Positions 35,093 to 47,695 are shown, numbered from the stretch's first letter. The stretch is DNA of 64,000 nucleotides from Bubalus kerabau (GCF_029407905.1 NC_073625.1:167420240-167484239); one strand, 5' to 3'. The notes: a model not told the origin generated them from the letters alone. Translations and numbers: made by a program.

Positions 35093-36424
35093 CGATGACC
35101 TTTAAAAGATGCATCTGCAGACTCAAAATGCTGTGGATAAGACAGATTGATGTAGGCACAGGTAGGAATCAAGCCAGGGATTAGCAAAGCCCTCAGAAAA
35201 TATAACAGCATTTACCCTCTTTGAAAGCATTCAGTTTCAAATATTTAAGGCATTATGGCATTCAACTAAAATATGCCTACAGGCCAGCCAGTTGCCTTTT
35301 TGATACTCTGGGGGTTTCATTTTTTAGCTGCTTAGGTAAATTATTGAAAATGGGTTCACATAGTTATGTTTATAAACAGAAATACAATTTCAATTAGAGG
35401 TTAGAAATATTTTTTGGCTGTGGAATAAATTGTAAATAAAAGAGTACTGAGTAGATGATGGTATACCTATCCCTGAAAGGATTTCTTTCTTTCTCTGATA
35501 GCTTTGGGGGCATGTAGGACATCTGTTTATCTAGTCAATCAGGTCTATCTAGTCTGTGTCAATCAGAAATTTCAAGAGTTGATCACTTTGCTGTAGGACT
35601 GAGTGGTCCCTGGCAGAGATGGAAAGCCTCCTGTTTTCCAATGTTATTAAAAACAAAGCTTTAATGGTTGAGAACCTGCCTATAGAAGGTAAATAATGGT
35701 TCAGCATGTTTTGTTAGCTATTTTTATAAACTGAATTTCCTATGCAAATACAAATACCTTAGTCCAAAGTCCTATAATCAAAACCAATCCTCAAAATATT
35801 TAGTTTTCATGTCAAAACTTTAGAATTTGTTCAAATCTATTTTCACTATGAGACATGTCCTTACTATAACATGAACCTTTGTGTCAATGTAAATTCAAAG
35901 CAGTGTTTCAGCAGTGCTTTTACTGATAGCTTTTATTCAAGAATAAGCAGAAAGGGAGAGAGAGGTATGATAAATGTTTAGTGAATTTATTGGCATTTTT
36001 TACTTAAAACAAGTCTTTGGAGATGTGAAGCAGTAAGATAAGGACATTAAAGAATGGACTTGGTTGGGGAGATGACATGAACTCACAGGAAAAAAACAGC
36101 AATAGATGTATCTGAATCAGAAGTGTCATATGTGTATGTACCATGATGTTATGGGTATTAACACAACTGAAAGTATACTTCATCTTGACAAAAGCTAGGA
36201 AGGTTTTAGATAGGGGAAAAATTGGGGCTTAAAGGGGGAAGGTACCTTCAAAGGCATAACCACGGGAAGCCATTTGAGGTGTCAGGGATACGGGAAAAAC
36301 ATCCCTTTATCCAGAGCCACTACTGAACCACTAGAGGCATAAGAAAGACATTTACAGGTCTGGGGACTTTTCAAACATTCTTTTGCTTGAAATAAATTTC
36401 AAGGTATTAAGGTAATTCTTATCT
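35093..36424. other. Unassigned sequence
   Basis: I see no gene, RNA or repeat family in this stretch. Confidence 0.5.
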
Positions 36425-36530
36425 TACTGACTCAGGAAACTGAGTGAGGCTCAAGAGAGGTGAAAAGATTTGTCTTGGAGTTCTGGATCCAAGATTAGTA
36501 TTCTTTGCCTGGAATAGACCTTTGTGTGAA
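36425..36530 (-). mobile_element. Possible MIR fragment
   Basis: CAGGAAACTGAGTGAGGCTC followed by AAGAGAGGTGAAAAGATTTG resembles the reversed MIR core but is short and diverged. Confidence 0.5.
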
Positions 36531-37125
36531 ATTGAGCTGGAAATATAGGACGCTTTGATTATCTCCTAGGCACCCTGCTGGTGATGAGGGATCCCCACCC
36601 TACTGTTCTGGGGATGGCCAAGCATACCACCCTAACCACCAGACATATGAAATTGACAGAAGTTTAGTAGTCACATAAACTCTCAGCCCAGGAGAGGACT
36701 TTGACACCACACATGGCTACACAGGGGCTTGCAACTCAGGAAACAGACTGAACAAAACAAGCAGGGGCTGTGGGAAACAGGCTATCTAGTAGTAAGAAGG
36801 CGATGTGTCCCCTGGGTCCCATGGGAAGCTGTGATTGGCTACTCTGAATAATTCCAAAGGTTGGCAGGGAAGAGAAACCTGCTCTTCAGCGATGAGCAGG
36901 AACTGTTTTTAGTCCATTTGATAAGGGGTGTTCAGCTAGCAGACATTATACACAAGAACAGAGTGGGGAGAGGAATTTGAGGTTAGGTTGTTTTGAGACT
37001 TTTCTGGTTTTGGATGTCAAGGCAGAACATACTATTATTAATTTAAGACTTTTTTATCATACCTTTATGAGACTGTTGGCCATTTTATCTTTCTAAATTT
37101 TTCATATTCCTCAAAAAGAAGTATG
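36531..37125. other. Unassigned, somewhat GC-richer sequence
   Basis: The stretch 36580-36960 is less AT-rich than its neighbours and contains GCTGTGATTGGCTACTCTGA (a reversed CCAAT motif). It could be an old LTR but no termini are identifiable. Confidence 0.35.

Positions 37126-37158
<33 letters not shown>
37126..37158. repeat. (TG)n microsatellite
   Basis: About 16 uninterrupted TG units are present. This is likely to be length-polymorphic. Confidence 0.98.
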
Positions 37159-37160
<2 letters not shown>

Positions 37161-37189
37161 GGTAGGAAATCCTGACTATTTCCATGTGT

Positions 37190-37405
37190 GTTAGACTCCC
37201 TTTATATTCCTGGCACTTCTTCTCTTCCTATAATTTTCTTGTTTATCTGCAGATGCTTTTTTCTTATGGATTATCCTCAAAGAAGGTAAACTCCACAAAG
37301 GCAAGGGACCTTTTTAGTCATTTTATTTATTTCTGTATTCCAGTGCCTATTATTGTCTCTGGCATATAATGGATGCTCAACAAATTCTGTCAAGAAGAAC
37401 AAATA
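37190..37405 (+). mobile_element. L2 LINE 3' end
   Basis: The series GTAAACTCCACAAAGGCAAG, ATTTCTGTATTCCAGTGCCT and TGGCATATAATGGATGCTCA fits the L2 3' end well. Confidence 0.85.
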
Positions 37406-38718
37406 AGTATAAATTATAGATATTAAGATATTTTTATTTAATGCTGAATCTTTCCTCAGTCAGATTAATATACCAAATATGTGACATGGGTCTTTCCTGT
37501 ACCAGCTTCTGTTTTTAAAATACTGTTGCTACCATTAAATAACATATTTTGGAAGAGGGAACCCATTAATAAAAATACAGCTGTAATACTTGATGACAAT
37601 ATCTATGAATACAAAAAAGCAGAGGGGTTTGAGGCCTTAAGGTGAAATTGTTCTTGAATAATCAGAAAGAAAGTCACAATTGTTTTTTTCAATCCAGATA
37701 AAGGAAACCTTCAACTTCTCTTAGTTACATACTCCTGTTTTCTGTACTCTTAAAGACAGGGAATATCAGCAAAGATAATCTTAAATCTCTTTTGATGGAG
37801 TTTAAGATGAAGGATAAATTGCCAAATTTAGTTTCTTTTTAGTTCTTATGACTTTTGTCTGAATATTAAATGTAGGAAATGAAAATGAAACAAAATAAAT
37901 AATGAGATGTATCTAACATATGTAGATACTATTTGCTACCTGCTTAATTTATAACTGTCAGATATATTTGTGGATCATTCAGAATGGATCTTATGGGGTA
38001 GATGGATTGCTAAGTGCCTCCCTCCTTCCCAGAGAGTTAAAAATATTTTCCCCATCTGTCTCTGTGCACATTTCAGAGGTCTGTGTTTACAAATAGATTG
38101 TGGAATCTGAGATCCCGTTCAGTATAGTTCCAATTCCTTTATGGCCCTTTTTATATCCTTTAGCAATACAGACTAGTACAGAACCATCACCAAAAGGTAG
38201 GTTTATGTCCTCATATGTATCCCTGGTTTCCCCTGTTTGAAAATTTAAGCAGGAAATTTATAGGATTTAAGTCAAAGTGCTCTATTGGGAGTCTTAACAG
38301 TCTTTATGGTGTGATAGAAACATATTGAGGCTGTGTTCCTTCTGTTTGAAGGCGGTCTTGGGATTTTACTGTTTTATAAATTAAAGAAAGGGATTGATAT
38401 CATAAATTTATCCTAGAATTCAGTAAAGGTGAGAGTGATTGCTAAAAAAGAGACAACAGTGTAAAAGAGGCTTTTATATTATTCTGCAATATAGGCTGTC
38501 TGTTTTTTTCCCCTGGGTTAAAAACACATCGAATAGGTTGGTGCCAACTTCATTAACGTTTACTGGGGAGGGGTTATGTTCCTAATTGGATATGAATCCA
38601 TTTATTTTATAAGTTTTAAGTATGGCCTTTATGAATGGAGTATACATTTAAAATCTTTAAAATAGTAGTGATATAAAGAATGGGAAGTTTTGTTTATTTT
38701 CCTGTGTTTGGGATCCGT
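37406..38718. other. Unassigned AT-rich sequence
   Basis: No gene or repeat family is recognised here. Confidence 0.5.
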
Positions 38719-38853
38719 TTTTTTTTTTTTTTTTTTTGAACACAGTTATTTATTTATTTTTAATTTTATTTTATTTTTTAACTTTACAATATTGTATTGG
38801 TTTTGCCATATATCAAAATGAATCCGCCACAGGTATACATGTGTTCCCCATCC
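38719..38853 (-). mobile_element. Ruminant L1 3' end, very short copy
   Basis: A T-run at 38719-38737 (the reversed tail) precedes TTTACAATATTGTATTGGTT, TTGCCATATATCAAAATGAA and CCACAGGTATACATGTGTTC. This is the same L1 3' UTR as at 31215-31481, in the opposite orientation and strongly 5'-truncated. Confidence 0.9.
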
Positions 38854-40304
38854 TTCTTTTGACTGAATTTTTGTTGTCATTGCTTTTAGGTTAGAAGGAA
38901 GTCATGCAGGTAAACCAGAGAGGGAGTCGTTGCAGAGGGAGAAGATGCTAAAGCCATTAAATTGATCCTATGCTTTTCAAAGACTGATATATTCTTGACT
39001 TATTTCTTTAATACTGTTTTACATGTCAGGAGTCAAAATTTGAGATGACATTTTAGTGCTGTCATTCTCTGCTTCTCTTTCCCTTCTCAATCACCTCCTC
39101 TTTCTTCTGCTTATTTATATATTTATTTTTATCATGTACCCTAGTGACTGCTAATGCATAGAAACTACTTTTGAGATTATCAAATTAAACTTCCTAAAAC
39201 TTTATTTGCTTTTGTCCTTTACCCCTAAAATAACTATTAATTCCTTAATTTCTTTATAGATGGCTGCTTTACATGTAAATTATTTATACTATTCAGTTTT
39301 TGTATATTTTTCTTTTGAAACCAAAATTAAATGGTAACTTTTTCCTTCAGGGTTAATTTTGGGGTGATGTGGTTTTCCTCTCCACAATTATTCTTTTATG
39401 CCCTCTAATGGCAGCCTGAGGCAACTCCTATTGGACACAATTTTAAGAAAATAAACTTACAAAAATAAATAAGAAATCACTCAAAGATTTTAATATAAAT
39501 AACTTTCACACACCAGGCATTCTTGCTGTGGGAAAAAGACCATATGTTCATTTATGAAACTTTGGAAAATGGATCTTCTAGTTGATTAGCCAGAATTTCT
39601 AAGGAATTTCTTTATTTGGATGATTATTTTTAAAACTCTATTTCCAGTTGCAGTTAAAATTCTTATGTGAGTCTACTAAGGTAATAGATATTTTCCCAAA
39701 GTGTTTATTTGCTTTGGAATTAGTAAATATATAGGTTTGCATATTCATGCATAGATACCTACACTATCTTTACGAACTGGCTTTGTGTTTATATTAGGTA
39801 TGAATGGGGATGAGGAATGGGAAAATTCAAACATTTCTTTGAAGGCTTATGGCATTTCCTTCAATGCCATTACAGAATAAATTTGGACTATAGTAACAAA
39901 ATACCATCTCTTTTTACTTTTTTAGTCATATATGTTTAGAGAATACCTGATGGAGTAGGCCTGAGTCTCAAACATCAATTGGTTGGAAAATGAACTTTTC
40001 CCCTGAGCATGTCTTGCTTTATGCCCCTTTGTTGGTTGTGCCAAAATAATTACACTAAATTCTCAGAATTTTCTAGAAGTTTTTCTTGCCTATAGTGTTA
40101 ACTTGGAATAATACTCATAAACATTGATATAACTAGACATTTTAAGCATATACTCTAAAATGATATATTCATAAAATTTGTCTCCTCATAAAATTTAAAA
40201 GTTCTATGATATGATATTCTACCAAATATTGGAGTGTTCTCTAGAATTATGTATAGATATAAAATAGGCTGAATACATAAAAGTTCTTTGAGCCAGGGTC
40301 TGTA
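38854..40304. other. Unassigned AT-rich sequence
   Basis: No gene or repeat family is recognised here. Confidence 0.5.
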
Positions 40305-40530
40305 ACGCTGATTATAACAGCTTCTGTTCATTGAACACTTGCAATGTTCTAGGATCTCTATAGCTCACTTCTAGTCTTCACCTCAGTTCTACAAAAAGAA
40401 GTCATGGTTCTCATTTAGACTGATGAGAAAATTAAGGCTAAAAGAGCGGGAATCACTTGTACAGGGTCACAGTGATATCAAGAGGCAGAACTGGGTTTCT
40501 GACTCAACTGGTATCTTTGTGAAAAGGTTG
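40305..40530 (-). mobile_element. MIR SINE
   Basis: The reversed MIR order is complete: TCATTGAACACTTGCAATGT, then TGATGAGAAAATTAAGGCTA, GTACAGGGTCACAGTGATAT and GGCAGAACTGGGTTTCTGAC. Confidence 0.88.
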
Positions 40531-40689
40531 TACAAGGGGCCAGAATAGAGACTTCAGTTTGATTTTTCATTTTCCCCCTACTGCACTTCATGAATTTTGA
40601 ATGATCTTCACCTTTAAATGTGTACTTGTATTTGGAATAATAGACAAGTGCTGCAATAGAGTTTAATGAATCAGTGCTTTGCTATTTAG

Positions 40690-41055
40690 CAGAGGTTCAG
40701 ATTTGGTTTAGGCTGCTTCCTAAATGTGAGACATCCAGTTAATTAAGTCATTTCTTTCCATCTATTGAAAAAGATAGTAGCAACACTATACTATAGACAT
40801 GTAGTGTCAGGAAAGTTAACTCTGGGGAGAAGCAAGAGGGTGGTTATTGAAAGGGGCCCACAGTTCGCTTCTGGAGTGCCACTGCTAATTGATGACCTGG
40901 GTCACAGATACATGAGATGTGATGATTCATTGATCTGTTCATTTCAGTTTTAAAAAGCAAAACAAAACATAGAATAATAGTAACCATGTCAACAGGAGCT
41001 TTGTGAGGATTAAATAAGATATAAAAAGCTCATAAAACTCTTTATAAATGACAAC
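40690..41055 (+). mobile_element. MIR SINE, split by older insertion
   Basis: MIR core text (TGGTTTAGGCTGCTTCCTAA, then AGTTAATTAAGTCATTTCTT) at 40699-40790 is followed at about 40990-41055 by the MIR 3' part (GTGAGGATTAAATAAGATAT). The intervening 40830-40960 may be an L1M 3' end. The frame 40765-40953 (62 codons) is not a gene. Confidence 0.6.
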
Positions 41056-41504
41056 TATCACTTTTGTTGATATTTTTGAATTCTGCTATCTTATTTTAAG
41101 AATTATTAATCTTTAAAAGTAGGTAATAAAAGCTTAGTTTATATGAATATAATTGTCTAGGTATCTCTTTATAGCTGTAGTCATTGCCATTTAGGCAACA
41201 TTTTATTCTATTTCACCTTTGAATAAGTGAAAATACAAAAACAAATTTTGTTCTTTGTTAAGAAGCGAAATTCAAGGTTCTTATTTTGACTCACAACATT
41301 TACTTTAGTACTATTATTTTCAAAATGTAAAATCCCAATACTGCTCAACTAACGATATTATTTAATGCAACTGAATCTTTAGGCCTAAAATGAAGTTTCT
41401 TTACATACAACTCTAGGTTTTGTACTGGTTTGGAATGTAGAGAAAGATGGAAGTGTTTGATGAAATTGGGCAGAGAAATCCTGGCTGAGGAAGTTGGAGG
41501 AGTA
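41056..41504. other. Unassigned sequence
   Basis: No gene or repeat family is recognised. Confidence 0.5.
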
Positions 41505-41700
41505 CCAGGTATGTACCTTACAGAGCACTTTAACCGTGTCATCGTACTAGAAACAACAATGCCTGTTGGAAAGGTGAGATTTTTTAATCACCCCGTTTTG
41601 TAGATGAGAATCCAAGATTTAACAGTAGCTAAATAGCTTATCAGTCACACAGCTAATAAAAGACACAGCTAGATGTTTACTATCAGAGCCGATCACAAAT
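41505..41700 (-). mobile_element. MIR SINE
   Basis: Reversed MIR landmarks are ACCCCGTTTTGTAGATGAGA, CTTATCAGTCACACAGCTAA and a CAGAGCACTTTAACCGTG 3' part. Confidence 0.75.
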
Positions 41701-41748
41701 GGCCTTCCAATGGCCTTCTTACTGCTCCATGAGGCCTTTTCTATTTTA

Positions 41749-41962
41749 AAAGTGGTGCTAGTGGTAAAGAACCTGCCAGACAATGCAGGAGACTTGAGAG
41801 ATGTGAATTTGATCCTTGGGTCAGGAAGATCCCCTGGAGAATGCAACTTACTCCAGTATTCTTGCCTGGAGAATCCCATGGACAGAGGAACCTGGTAGGC
41901 TACAATCCATGGAGTCACAAAGAGTCTGACATGACTGAAGCAACTTAGCAGCAGCAGCAACT
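41749..41962 (+). mobile_element. Bov-tA SINE (GGTGCTAG subtype)
   Basis: The head reads GTGGTGCTAGTGGTAAAGAA and the copy ends in GCAACTTAGCAGCAGCAGCA. It shares this head variant with the copy at 44249, which marks a different Bov-tA subtype from the CTGGTGGCTCAG copies. Confidence 0.92.
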
Positions 41963-42887
41963 CACAACTGGCCTGACATAGAGGAGACACAGAATATTGC
42001 TTCAACAAAGCTCATTGGAAGGAACCAAGGAAGAAGACCGAAAATGAAACTTTCTAATATTTAAAACACAACTAACCTTCTTTCCACACACTAGCTTCCT
42101 GAAGAATCATTCCTTTGAAAGAATCGTCTTATTAACAGTCATTGAATGACAGAGAATTAACAAGTTGCATGGTGAATTTTTTTTTTCTGGATTCCAGGGG
42201 TACCCGAATGATAATGATATTATTGTAAGTAGGGTTGCATGTTGCTTTATGGTATGTTACCATATTATTGCTCCCCTAATTTGAATAAATTACATTTTTC
42301 TTCATTTTATATCTGAAAAGAGGAGTAGTGGATCACTTGCTGCCATCCCTTCTAAGTATGCAGCTGTCTTATTGTCCTCCTAGAGGAACTTGCTGACTTC
42401 AATAGGTGATCTAAGAATAAAGGAATTTAGCTGTTCATAGTCCTCAAGGGCAGAAAAGTACATGTCTTCTTTATCCTCCAGCCATGCAGACCTCTACACA
42501 TTTTTCATAATGCATCTGGTTTCTCCATTTGAGACTTTCTCTTATCTCCAAATACCTTGTAGCACTTCCCGTTTGGGACTGCAGTTTGCTGCCTCAGCAA
42601 GTTAACTGTAAAACTTAAAACTTTTATGTTTAATAGTGTGAGGCCACTTGGGTTTTTCTCCTAAGTGATGAATATGATAAAACATGGCATTTTCCTAGTT
42701 TCTGGTACTCTCTAATGGTTTTGGATTAGAGTAGAAAATAAGTCTTAAAAAAGTCCAGATTTTAGGACATAAGATTCTACCTGTTATTGGAAACTTAAAG
42801 AAATGAGCTCATTGGTATTTTGCCCTGGTTTTAGAAACATCATTATTAGCTTGGTGGTATGGAATAAGGAGGGGACTTAATTAATCA
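41963..42887. other. Unassigned sequence
   Basis: No gene or repeat family is recognised. Confidence 0.5.
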
Positions 42888-43330
42888 TCGTAGAATAGAA
42901 AGAACAATGAATGTGGAGTAAAAGGTGCTAGTTTCTAGTCCTAGTCCTGCCATTTGATAGCTTTGGAAAGTTACTTGCCCCTCCAACTCTGAGCTTCATT
43001 TATAAGTGTATAAGTATCTGCTGTGTCTGACTCTTTGCAACCCCACAGACTGTGGCCTGCCAGGCTCCTCTATCCATGAAATTATCAAGGCAAGAATACT
43101 AGAGTGGGTAGCCACTGCCTTCTCCAGGGGATCTTCCTGACCCAGGGATCAAACCCAGGTCTCCAGCATTGCAGACGGATTCTTTGCCATCTGAAAGAAG
43201 GGAAAGCCCCAACTTCATTTATAAAATGGCACAAAAAATTTCTTATCTCACAGGTTCTCAGGGTGGTCTCACAAAGTCGTATTTGGAAACACTTTACATA
43301 TCACTTTTCTATAAAACTATGAGGTATTGC
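42888..43330 (+). mobile_element. MIR SINE interrupted by Bov-tA
   Basis: MIR text (CTAGTCCTAGTCCTGCCATT, then GGAAAGTTACTTGCCCCTCC and GAGCTTCATTTATAA) is broken at 43005 and resumes after the SINE with ATAAAATGGC and TCTTATCTCACAGGTTCTCA. The MIR is thus the older host. Confidence 0.8.
43006..43212 (-). mobile_element. Bov-tA SINE with 12-bp target duplication
   Basis: The reversed Bov-tA is flanked by CTTCATTTATAA at 42994-43005 and 43213-43224. The duplicated stretch is the MIR sequence equivalent to CCTCATCTGTAAA. Confidence 0.95.
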
Positions 43331-43500
43331 TATTTTTTTTTCAGATAACCATATATATATCTTATTTTTAGAAATCCAAGTAGCTTTACTATTCATGTTT
43401 ACCAAGAGTTTCAAAAGGTGTACCAAACCCAGTTAAATGAGTAGCATGGTGTTAATATTCAGGAGAGTTTCCCAATTTCCATGTTTTGAATAATTTTAAT

Positions 43501-44036
43501 GTTTGGAAGGAAAGTTATGACCAACCTAGATAGCATATTCAAAAGCAGAGACATTACTTTGCCAACAAAGGTCCGTCTAGTCAAGGCTATGGTTTTTCCT
43601 GTGGTCATGTATGGATGTGAGAGTTGGACTGTGAAGAAGGCTGAGCGCTGAAGAATTGATGCTTTTGACCTGTGGTGTTAGAGAAGACTCTTGAGAGTCC
43701 CTTGGACTGCAAGGAGATGCAACCAGTGCATTCTGAAGGAGATCAGCCCTGGGATTTCTTTGGAAGGAATGATGCTGAAGCTGAAACTCCAGTACTTTGG
43801 CCACCTCATGTGAAGAGTTGACGCACTGGAAAAGACTCTGATGCTGGGAGGGATTGGGGGCAGAAGGAGAAGGGAACGACAGAGGATGAGATGGCTGGAT
43901 GGCATCACTGATTCGATGGATGTGAGTCTGAGTGAACTCCGGGAGTCGGTGATGGACAGGGAGGCCTGGCGTGCTGCGATTCATGGGGTCGCAAAGAGTG
44001 GGACACGACTGAGTGACTGAACTGAACTGAACTGAA
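43501..44036 (+). mobile_element. BovB LINE, 0.54-kb 3' end
   Basis: This is a strongly 5'-truncated BovB from TTGGAAGGAAAGTTATGACC to the GAACTGAACTGAACTGAA tail. The C-terminal coding text has stop codons after VKKAER and in the WCW region. AATGTTT beside both ends may be a short target duplication. Confidence 0.95.
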
Positions 44037-44248
44037 TGTTTTGACCTGGCCTTCAGGCAGGTCTTAGGGTAGCCAGAAACCTGGCCCTGAGAAACCACAT
44101 ACAATTACTCGTGTGCTGTGCAAATGCTATAATTTTCTGTATATACTATGGTATGGGAAAGTTGGGAGACCCTTCCAGGATGATTAAAAATCAAAGAACA
44201 TATATCTCTTGTTTCTTTGAAGGATATAATCTGATAGAGCAGCATAGT

Positions 44249-44447
44249 GGGACTTCTCAGGTGGTGCTAGCGGTAAAGAACCTAACTGCCAATGCCAATG
44301 CAGGAGACCTAAGGGATGGGTTTGTTCCCTGGGTTGGGAAGATCCCACTCCAGTATTCTTGCTTAGAAAATCCCACAGACAGAGGAGCGTGGTGGGCTAT
44401 AGTCCATAGGGTTGCAAAGAGTTGGACATGCTGAAGCAACAACATGC
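44249..44447 (+). mobile_element. Bov-tA SINE with 13-bp target duplication
   Basis: The SINE is flanked by AGAGCAGCATAGT at 44236-44248 and 44448-44460. An internal deletion removes part of the body between GGGAAGATCCC and ACTCCAGTATTC. Confidence 0.95.
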
Positions 44448-44551
44448 AGAGCAGCATAGTAGATGGTTCAGATGGCTTAAGAGCAATTACAAAGCACAGT
44501 ATTGAGTTTAAAAAGCTAAAGTACTATTTGGATATCATTGTAATGGGGAAT

Positions 44552-44826
44552 CGGAGAAGGCAATGGCACCCCACTCCAGTACTCTTGCCTGAAAAATCCC
44601 ATGGGTGGAGGAGCCTGGTGGGCTGCAGTCCATGGGGTCGCAAAGAATCGGACACAACTGAGTGACTTGACTTTCACTATTCACTTTCATGCGTTGGAGA
44701 AGGAAATGGCAACCCACTCCAGTGTTCTTGCCTGGAGAATCCCAGGGACGGAGAAGCCTGGTTGGCTGCCGTCTATGGGGTCGCACAGAGTCGGACACGA
44801 CTGAAGCTTAGCAGCAGCAGCAGCAG
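44552..44826 (+). mobile_element. Bov-A2 SINE dimer with 11-bp target duplication
   Basis: Two BovA monomers plus an AGCAGCAGCAGCAGCAG tail are flanked by TAATGGGGAAT at 44541-44551 and 44827-44837. Confidence 0.96.
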
Positions 44827-45022
44827 TAATGGGGAATATTTGAATCAGTGGAATAAAATGAATTTAGGTATTCAGCTTCTAAGTAGACCTTGGACATGAA
44901 TTGCATACAGAAGGAGATGCCTCACACCCAGAATTTTGGAAGAGTTAAGAAAAGATGCAGAGGATAATAAGATAATGCTGATTATACTGCTGTTTTAAAT
45001 AGAAACCAAGTTAGGCTGCCAG

Positions 45023-45024
<2 letters not shown>

Positions 45025-45063
<39 letters not shown>
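45025..45063. repeat. (TG)n microsatellite at a SINE tail
   Basis: About 19 TG units precede a GCGTGTGTGTATGCTCAG junction with the Bov-tA. On the SINE's own strand this is a (CA)n 3' tail. Confidence 0.97.
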
Positions 45064-45213
45064 GCGTGTGTGTATGCTCAGTCGTGTCTGACTACTGAAA
45101 TCCATGGATTGTAGCCTTCCAGGCTCCTCTGTCCATGAGATTCTTCAGGCAAGAATACTGGAGTGGGTTGCCATTTCCTCCTCCAGGGGATCTTCCTGAC
45201 CCAGGAATCTCAG
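45064..45213 (-). mobile_element. Bov-tA SINE, truncated
   Basis: The reversed body (GCTCAGTCGTGTCTGAC, CAGGCAAGAATACTGGAGTG, GGGGATCTTCCTGACCCAGG) is present but the tRNA head is cut off after GGAATCTC. Confidence 0.92.
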
Positions 45214-45284
45214 GGCTAAAGAGTTGCACTGTGAACATTTGGATGATAGCCATGACTGTTATACTGAAGAGTTTGGATTTACCA

Positions 45285-45706
45285 CCTGTATTAATTTCCT
45301 ATTAGTGCTGAAACAAATTTCATAGCTTAAAACTATTTACATACATTTTAGTTTTGGAGGTCTGCAGTCTAAATAGGTTGACTAGATTGTGTTCCTTCTG
45401 GAGGCTCAAGGGGAGAATCCATTTCTTTGCTTTTAAGGCTTCTAGATGCCACTTGAATTCTTGGACTCATGATCCTTTTGTGTGTCACTGAGGCCTCTGC
45501 TTATGTCATCACATTTCTATCTCTCTGATTATGGCCCTCCTGGGTGATTACATTGGGTCCACACAGATAATCTAGGACAATTTCCCAATCCCCAAATCTG
45601 TAACTGAGTCACATTGCAAAGCCCCATTTAAAGTAACATATTTGCAGGTTCTGGGGACTAGAACATGGACATCTTTGGGAGAGGATATTATTTACTCTAT
45701 CACATC
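45285..45706 (-). mobile_element. MLT1-type (ERVL-MaLR) solo LTR
   Basis: On the plus strand the LTR reads in reverse, with TGTATTAATTTCCTATTAGT at the left end, AGTTTTGGAGGTCTGCAGTC, GATAATCTAGGACAATTTCC, GTAACATATTTGCAGGTTCT and ACATGGACATCTTTGGGAGA near the right end. The order fits an MLT1-group LTR. No internal region is present. Confidence 0.82.
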
Positions 45707-46399
45707 AGTATAGTTGATGTGTAGTGATAGGTCTTGAATAGGTGATTTTTGTTTCTCATATATAATATTGTATTTGTCTATAGTTGTGTGTGTGTGTGTA
45801 AGTAATGACTCACATGCATATGCCCAAGCCCAGGCAATGTTGTCTTCAAAAAAAGTATTTTACATCTAACCAGATATACTATAAATTATGTGAATACTTG
45901 AATTGTATGAATGGATTATATCAATTTTATTCTCCACAATGTTTATTCTCTACTGAAATGTCTGGCACATATTAGATTAACAGTGCTTCAGTTAAGTGAT
46001 ACTGAGTCAGTAATTAGCCTCTCTATGGCAAGAAAAATGGTATTTGTCAACCAGCTAGAATAAGTCCATTCTATCATATGGATGATTTAGATGCATAGTT
46101 CAGGGAATAAAAATCTGTGTGGACAGCAAAGATGGTGGATAGATGGCCATGACAGATGAAGCTCACCATTTTGCCCTCGGTCTCATACCTTATCACACTG
46201 TGATGTTATCATTGATTTACTTGACAGCTTAGCCCATATAAACTGCAAGCAACTTAAATTAGCTCTTCCTCCTCCTCCTCTTTTCCCTCCTTCCTTTCAC
46301 CCTTCTCCATCTTCCATGTTTGGTGTGTAATGTACTTCTTAAGACCATAGTAGATTCCTTATATAGCTTTTCTATAGGTCAATGACTAATTATAAAATA

Positions 46400-46808
46400 T
46401 AGTGATGAAAAAGTCCCATTTATATTAGCAAAAACATCTGCAAATAAACTTTGTATCTAAAATAAACTTTTATAGACTATAAAAGATGAAGAAGTTCCTG
46501 CTTAAGAAGTTTCAATAAAATTAAAACTCTAGTCCTGACTAAATTAATGTACAAATTTAAGGCATTTACAAGCAAAATTTCAAGGGGTTATCTTTGTAAT
46601 TTGACAAAATGATTGAAATGTGTATATGAGAGAATAAATATATGAAGGAACCAATTTTATAAAAATTAAGAGGGATATTTGTATTACCAGACATTAATAA
46701 GTAATATAATGATATTAACCAAATAGAATAATGATAGGACAGAAAGAATCCTAAAATAAATGTGTGTGAATACATATAATATTATGTTGTAGAATTTCAA
46801 ATTAGGCT
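46400..46808 (+). mobile_element. Old L1 ORF2 fragment, left part
   Basis: The plus strand carries eroded ORF2 text (ACAAGCAAAATTTCAAGGGG, GTATTACCAGACATTAATAA, AACCAAATAGAATAATGATA). It continues beyond the solo LTR at 48124. Confidence 0.65.
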
Positions 46809-47688
46809 GATGTTGGGAGCCGGCGTGAGGACCTCCACCCATGGCAAAGGTCATGAGGAAGGAGGCTCGACATACGCAAAGGGGGGATCGAGCCTCAGGA
46901 GTCCCCCTGGAAATTCTCAAGCATCTACCCCCAAAACCAGAGTCTGCCTACTTTACTACTTTGTGCTCTCACCTACACCTCTGACTTTACGGGGGGCTGT
47001 CCCCCACCACCTCTTTCAGAGAAGGAGTTAACTTAGAGCTCCAGTTAATAAAAACTCCTGGGCGTGACAAGAGTGTTTTAACCTACAAACTCCTCTGAAG
47101 GTTCTCTAGCCTGCCTGACAGGCTTGTCTGGCCACATGTGATTGCTCACAGCCTCCCAACCGTGAGAGGCACGAGGTGCTTTAAACCTTCTAAAAACAGG
47201 TTCCTTAGAAAAGTTAGAAAACCATTAGTATAAGTATAGTGGGCTGATTAGAAATTGTATTGGTGAAGGGTTTTTCATTTGTTGAGCCAATGTTTGTTGC
47301 TAAGTCTCCACATCCCCTGCCCTTACACACATTAATGAATATATAGAAGAAATAAGTATTAACCTTTGATATTAATCACGTTAGACCGTAGGCTAAGTAA
47401 ATTCTTCCCTTAATTAAAACCCACTACATCCTCACCCTATAGGAATGTAACTTTATCTGGTACCTTTGGAAGGTGGAGTCTTTTTTAAGAATAATCCCCC
47501 CTGGAGAAATAAGTGTCCTGGTTGACTGACCGCTGTCACAAGGAAAGGGTCATAAATTGTCAGCAGGCCCCCTGGCCAGAAGATGATGTAACACCTCTAA
47601 GACCTCTGTATACATTTGTATGAAGCACCTGACTTTGATAAAAGTCAGGACTGCTGACCCCGCGTGACTTTTGCATAACATCTCAGTG

Positions 47689-47695
47689 TATAAAA
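47689..47695 (+). promoter_or_regulatory. TATA box of the solo LTR
   Basis: TATAAAA lies in GTGTATAAAAGTAGACC, the expected U3 promoter position upstream of the polyadenylation signal. Activity is inferred only. Confidence 0.75.
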
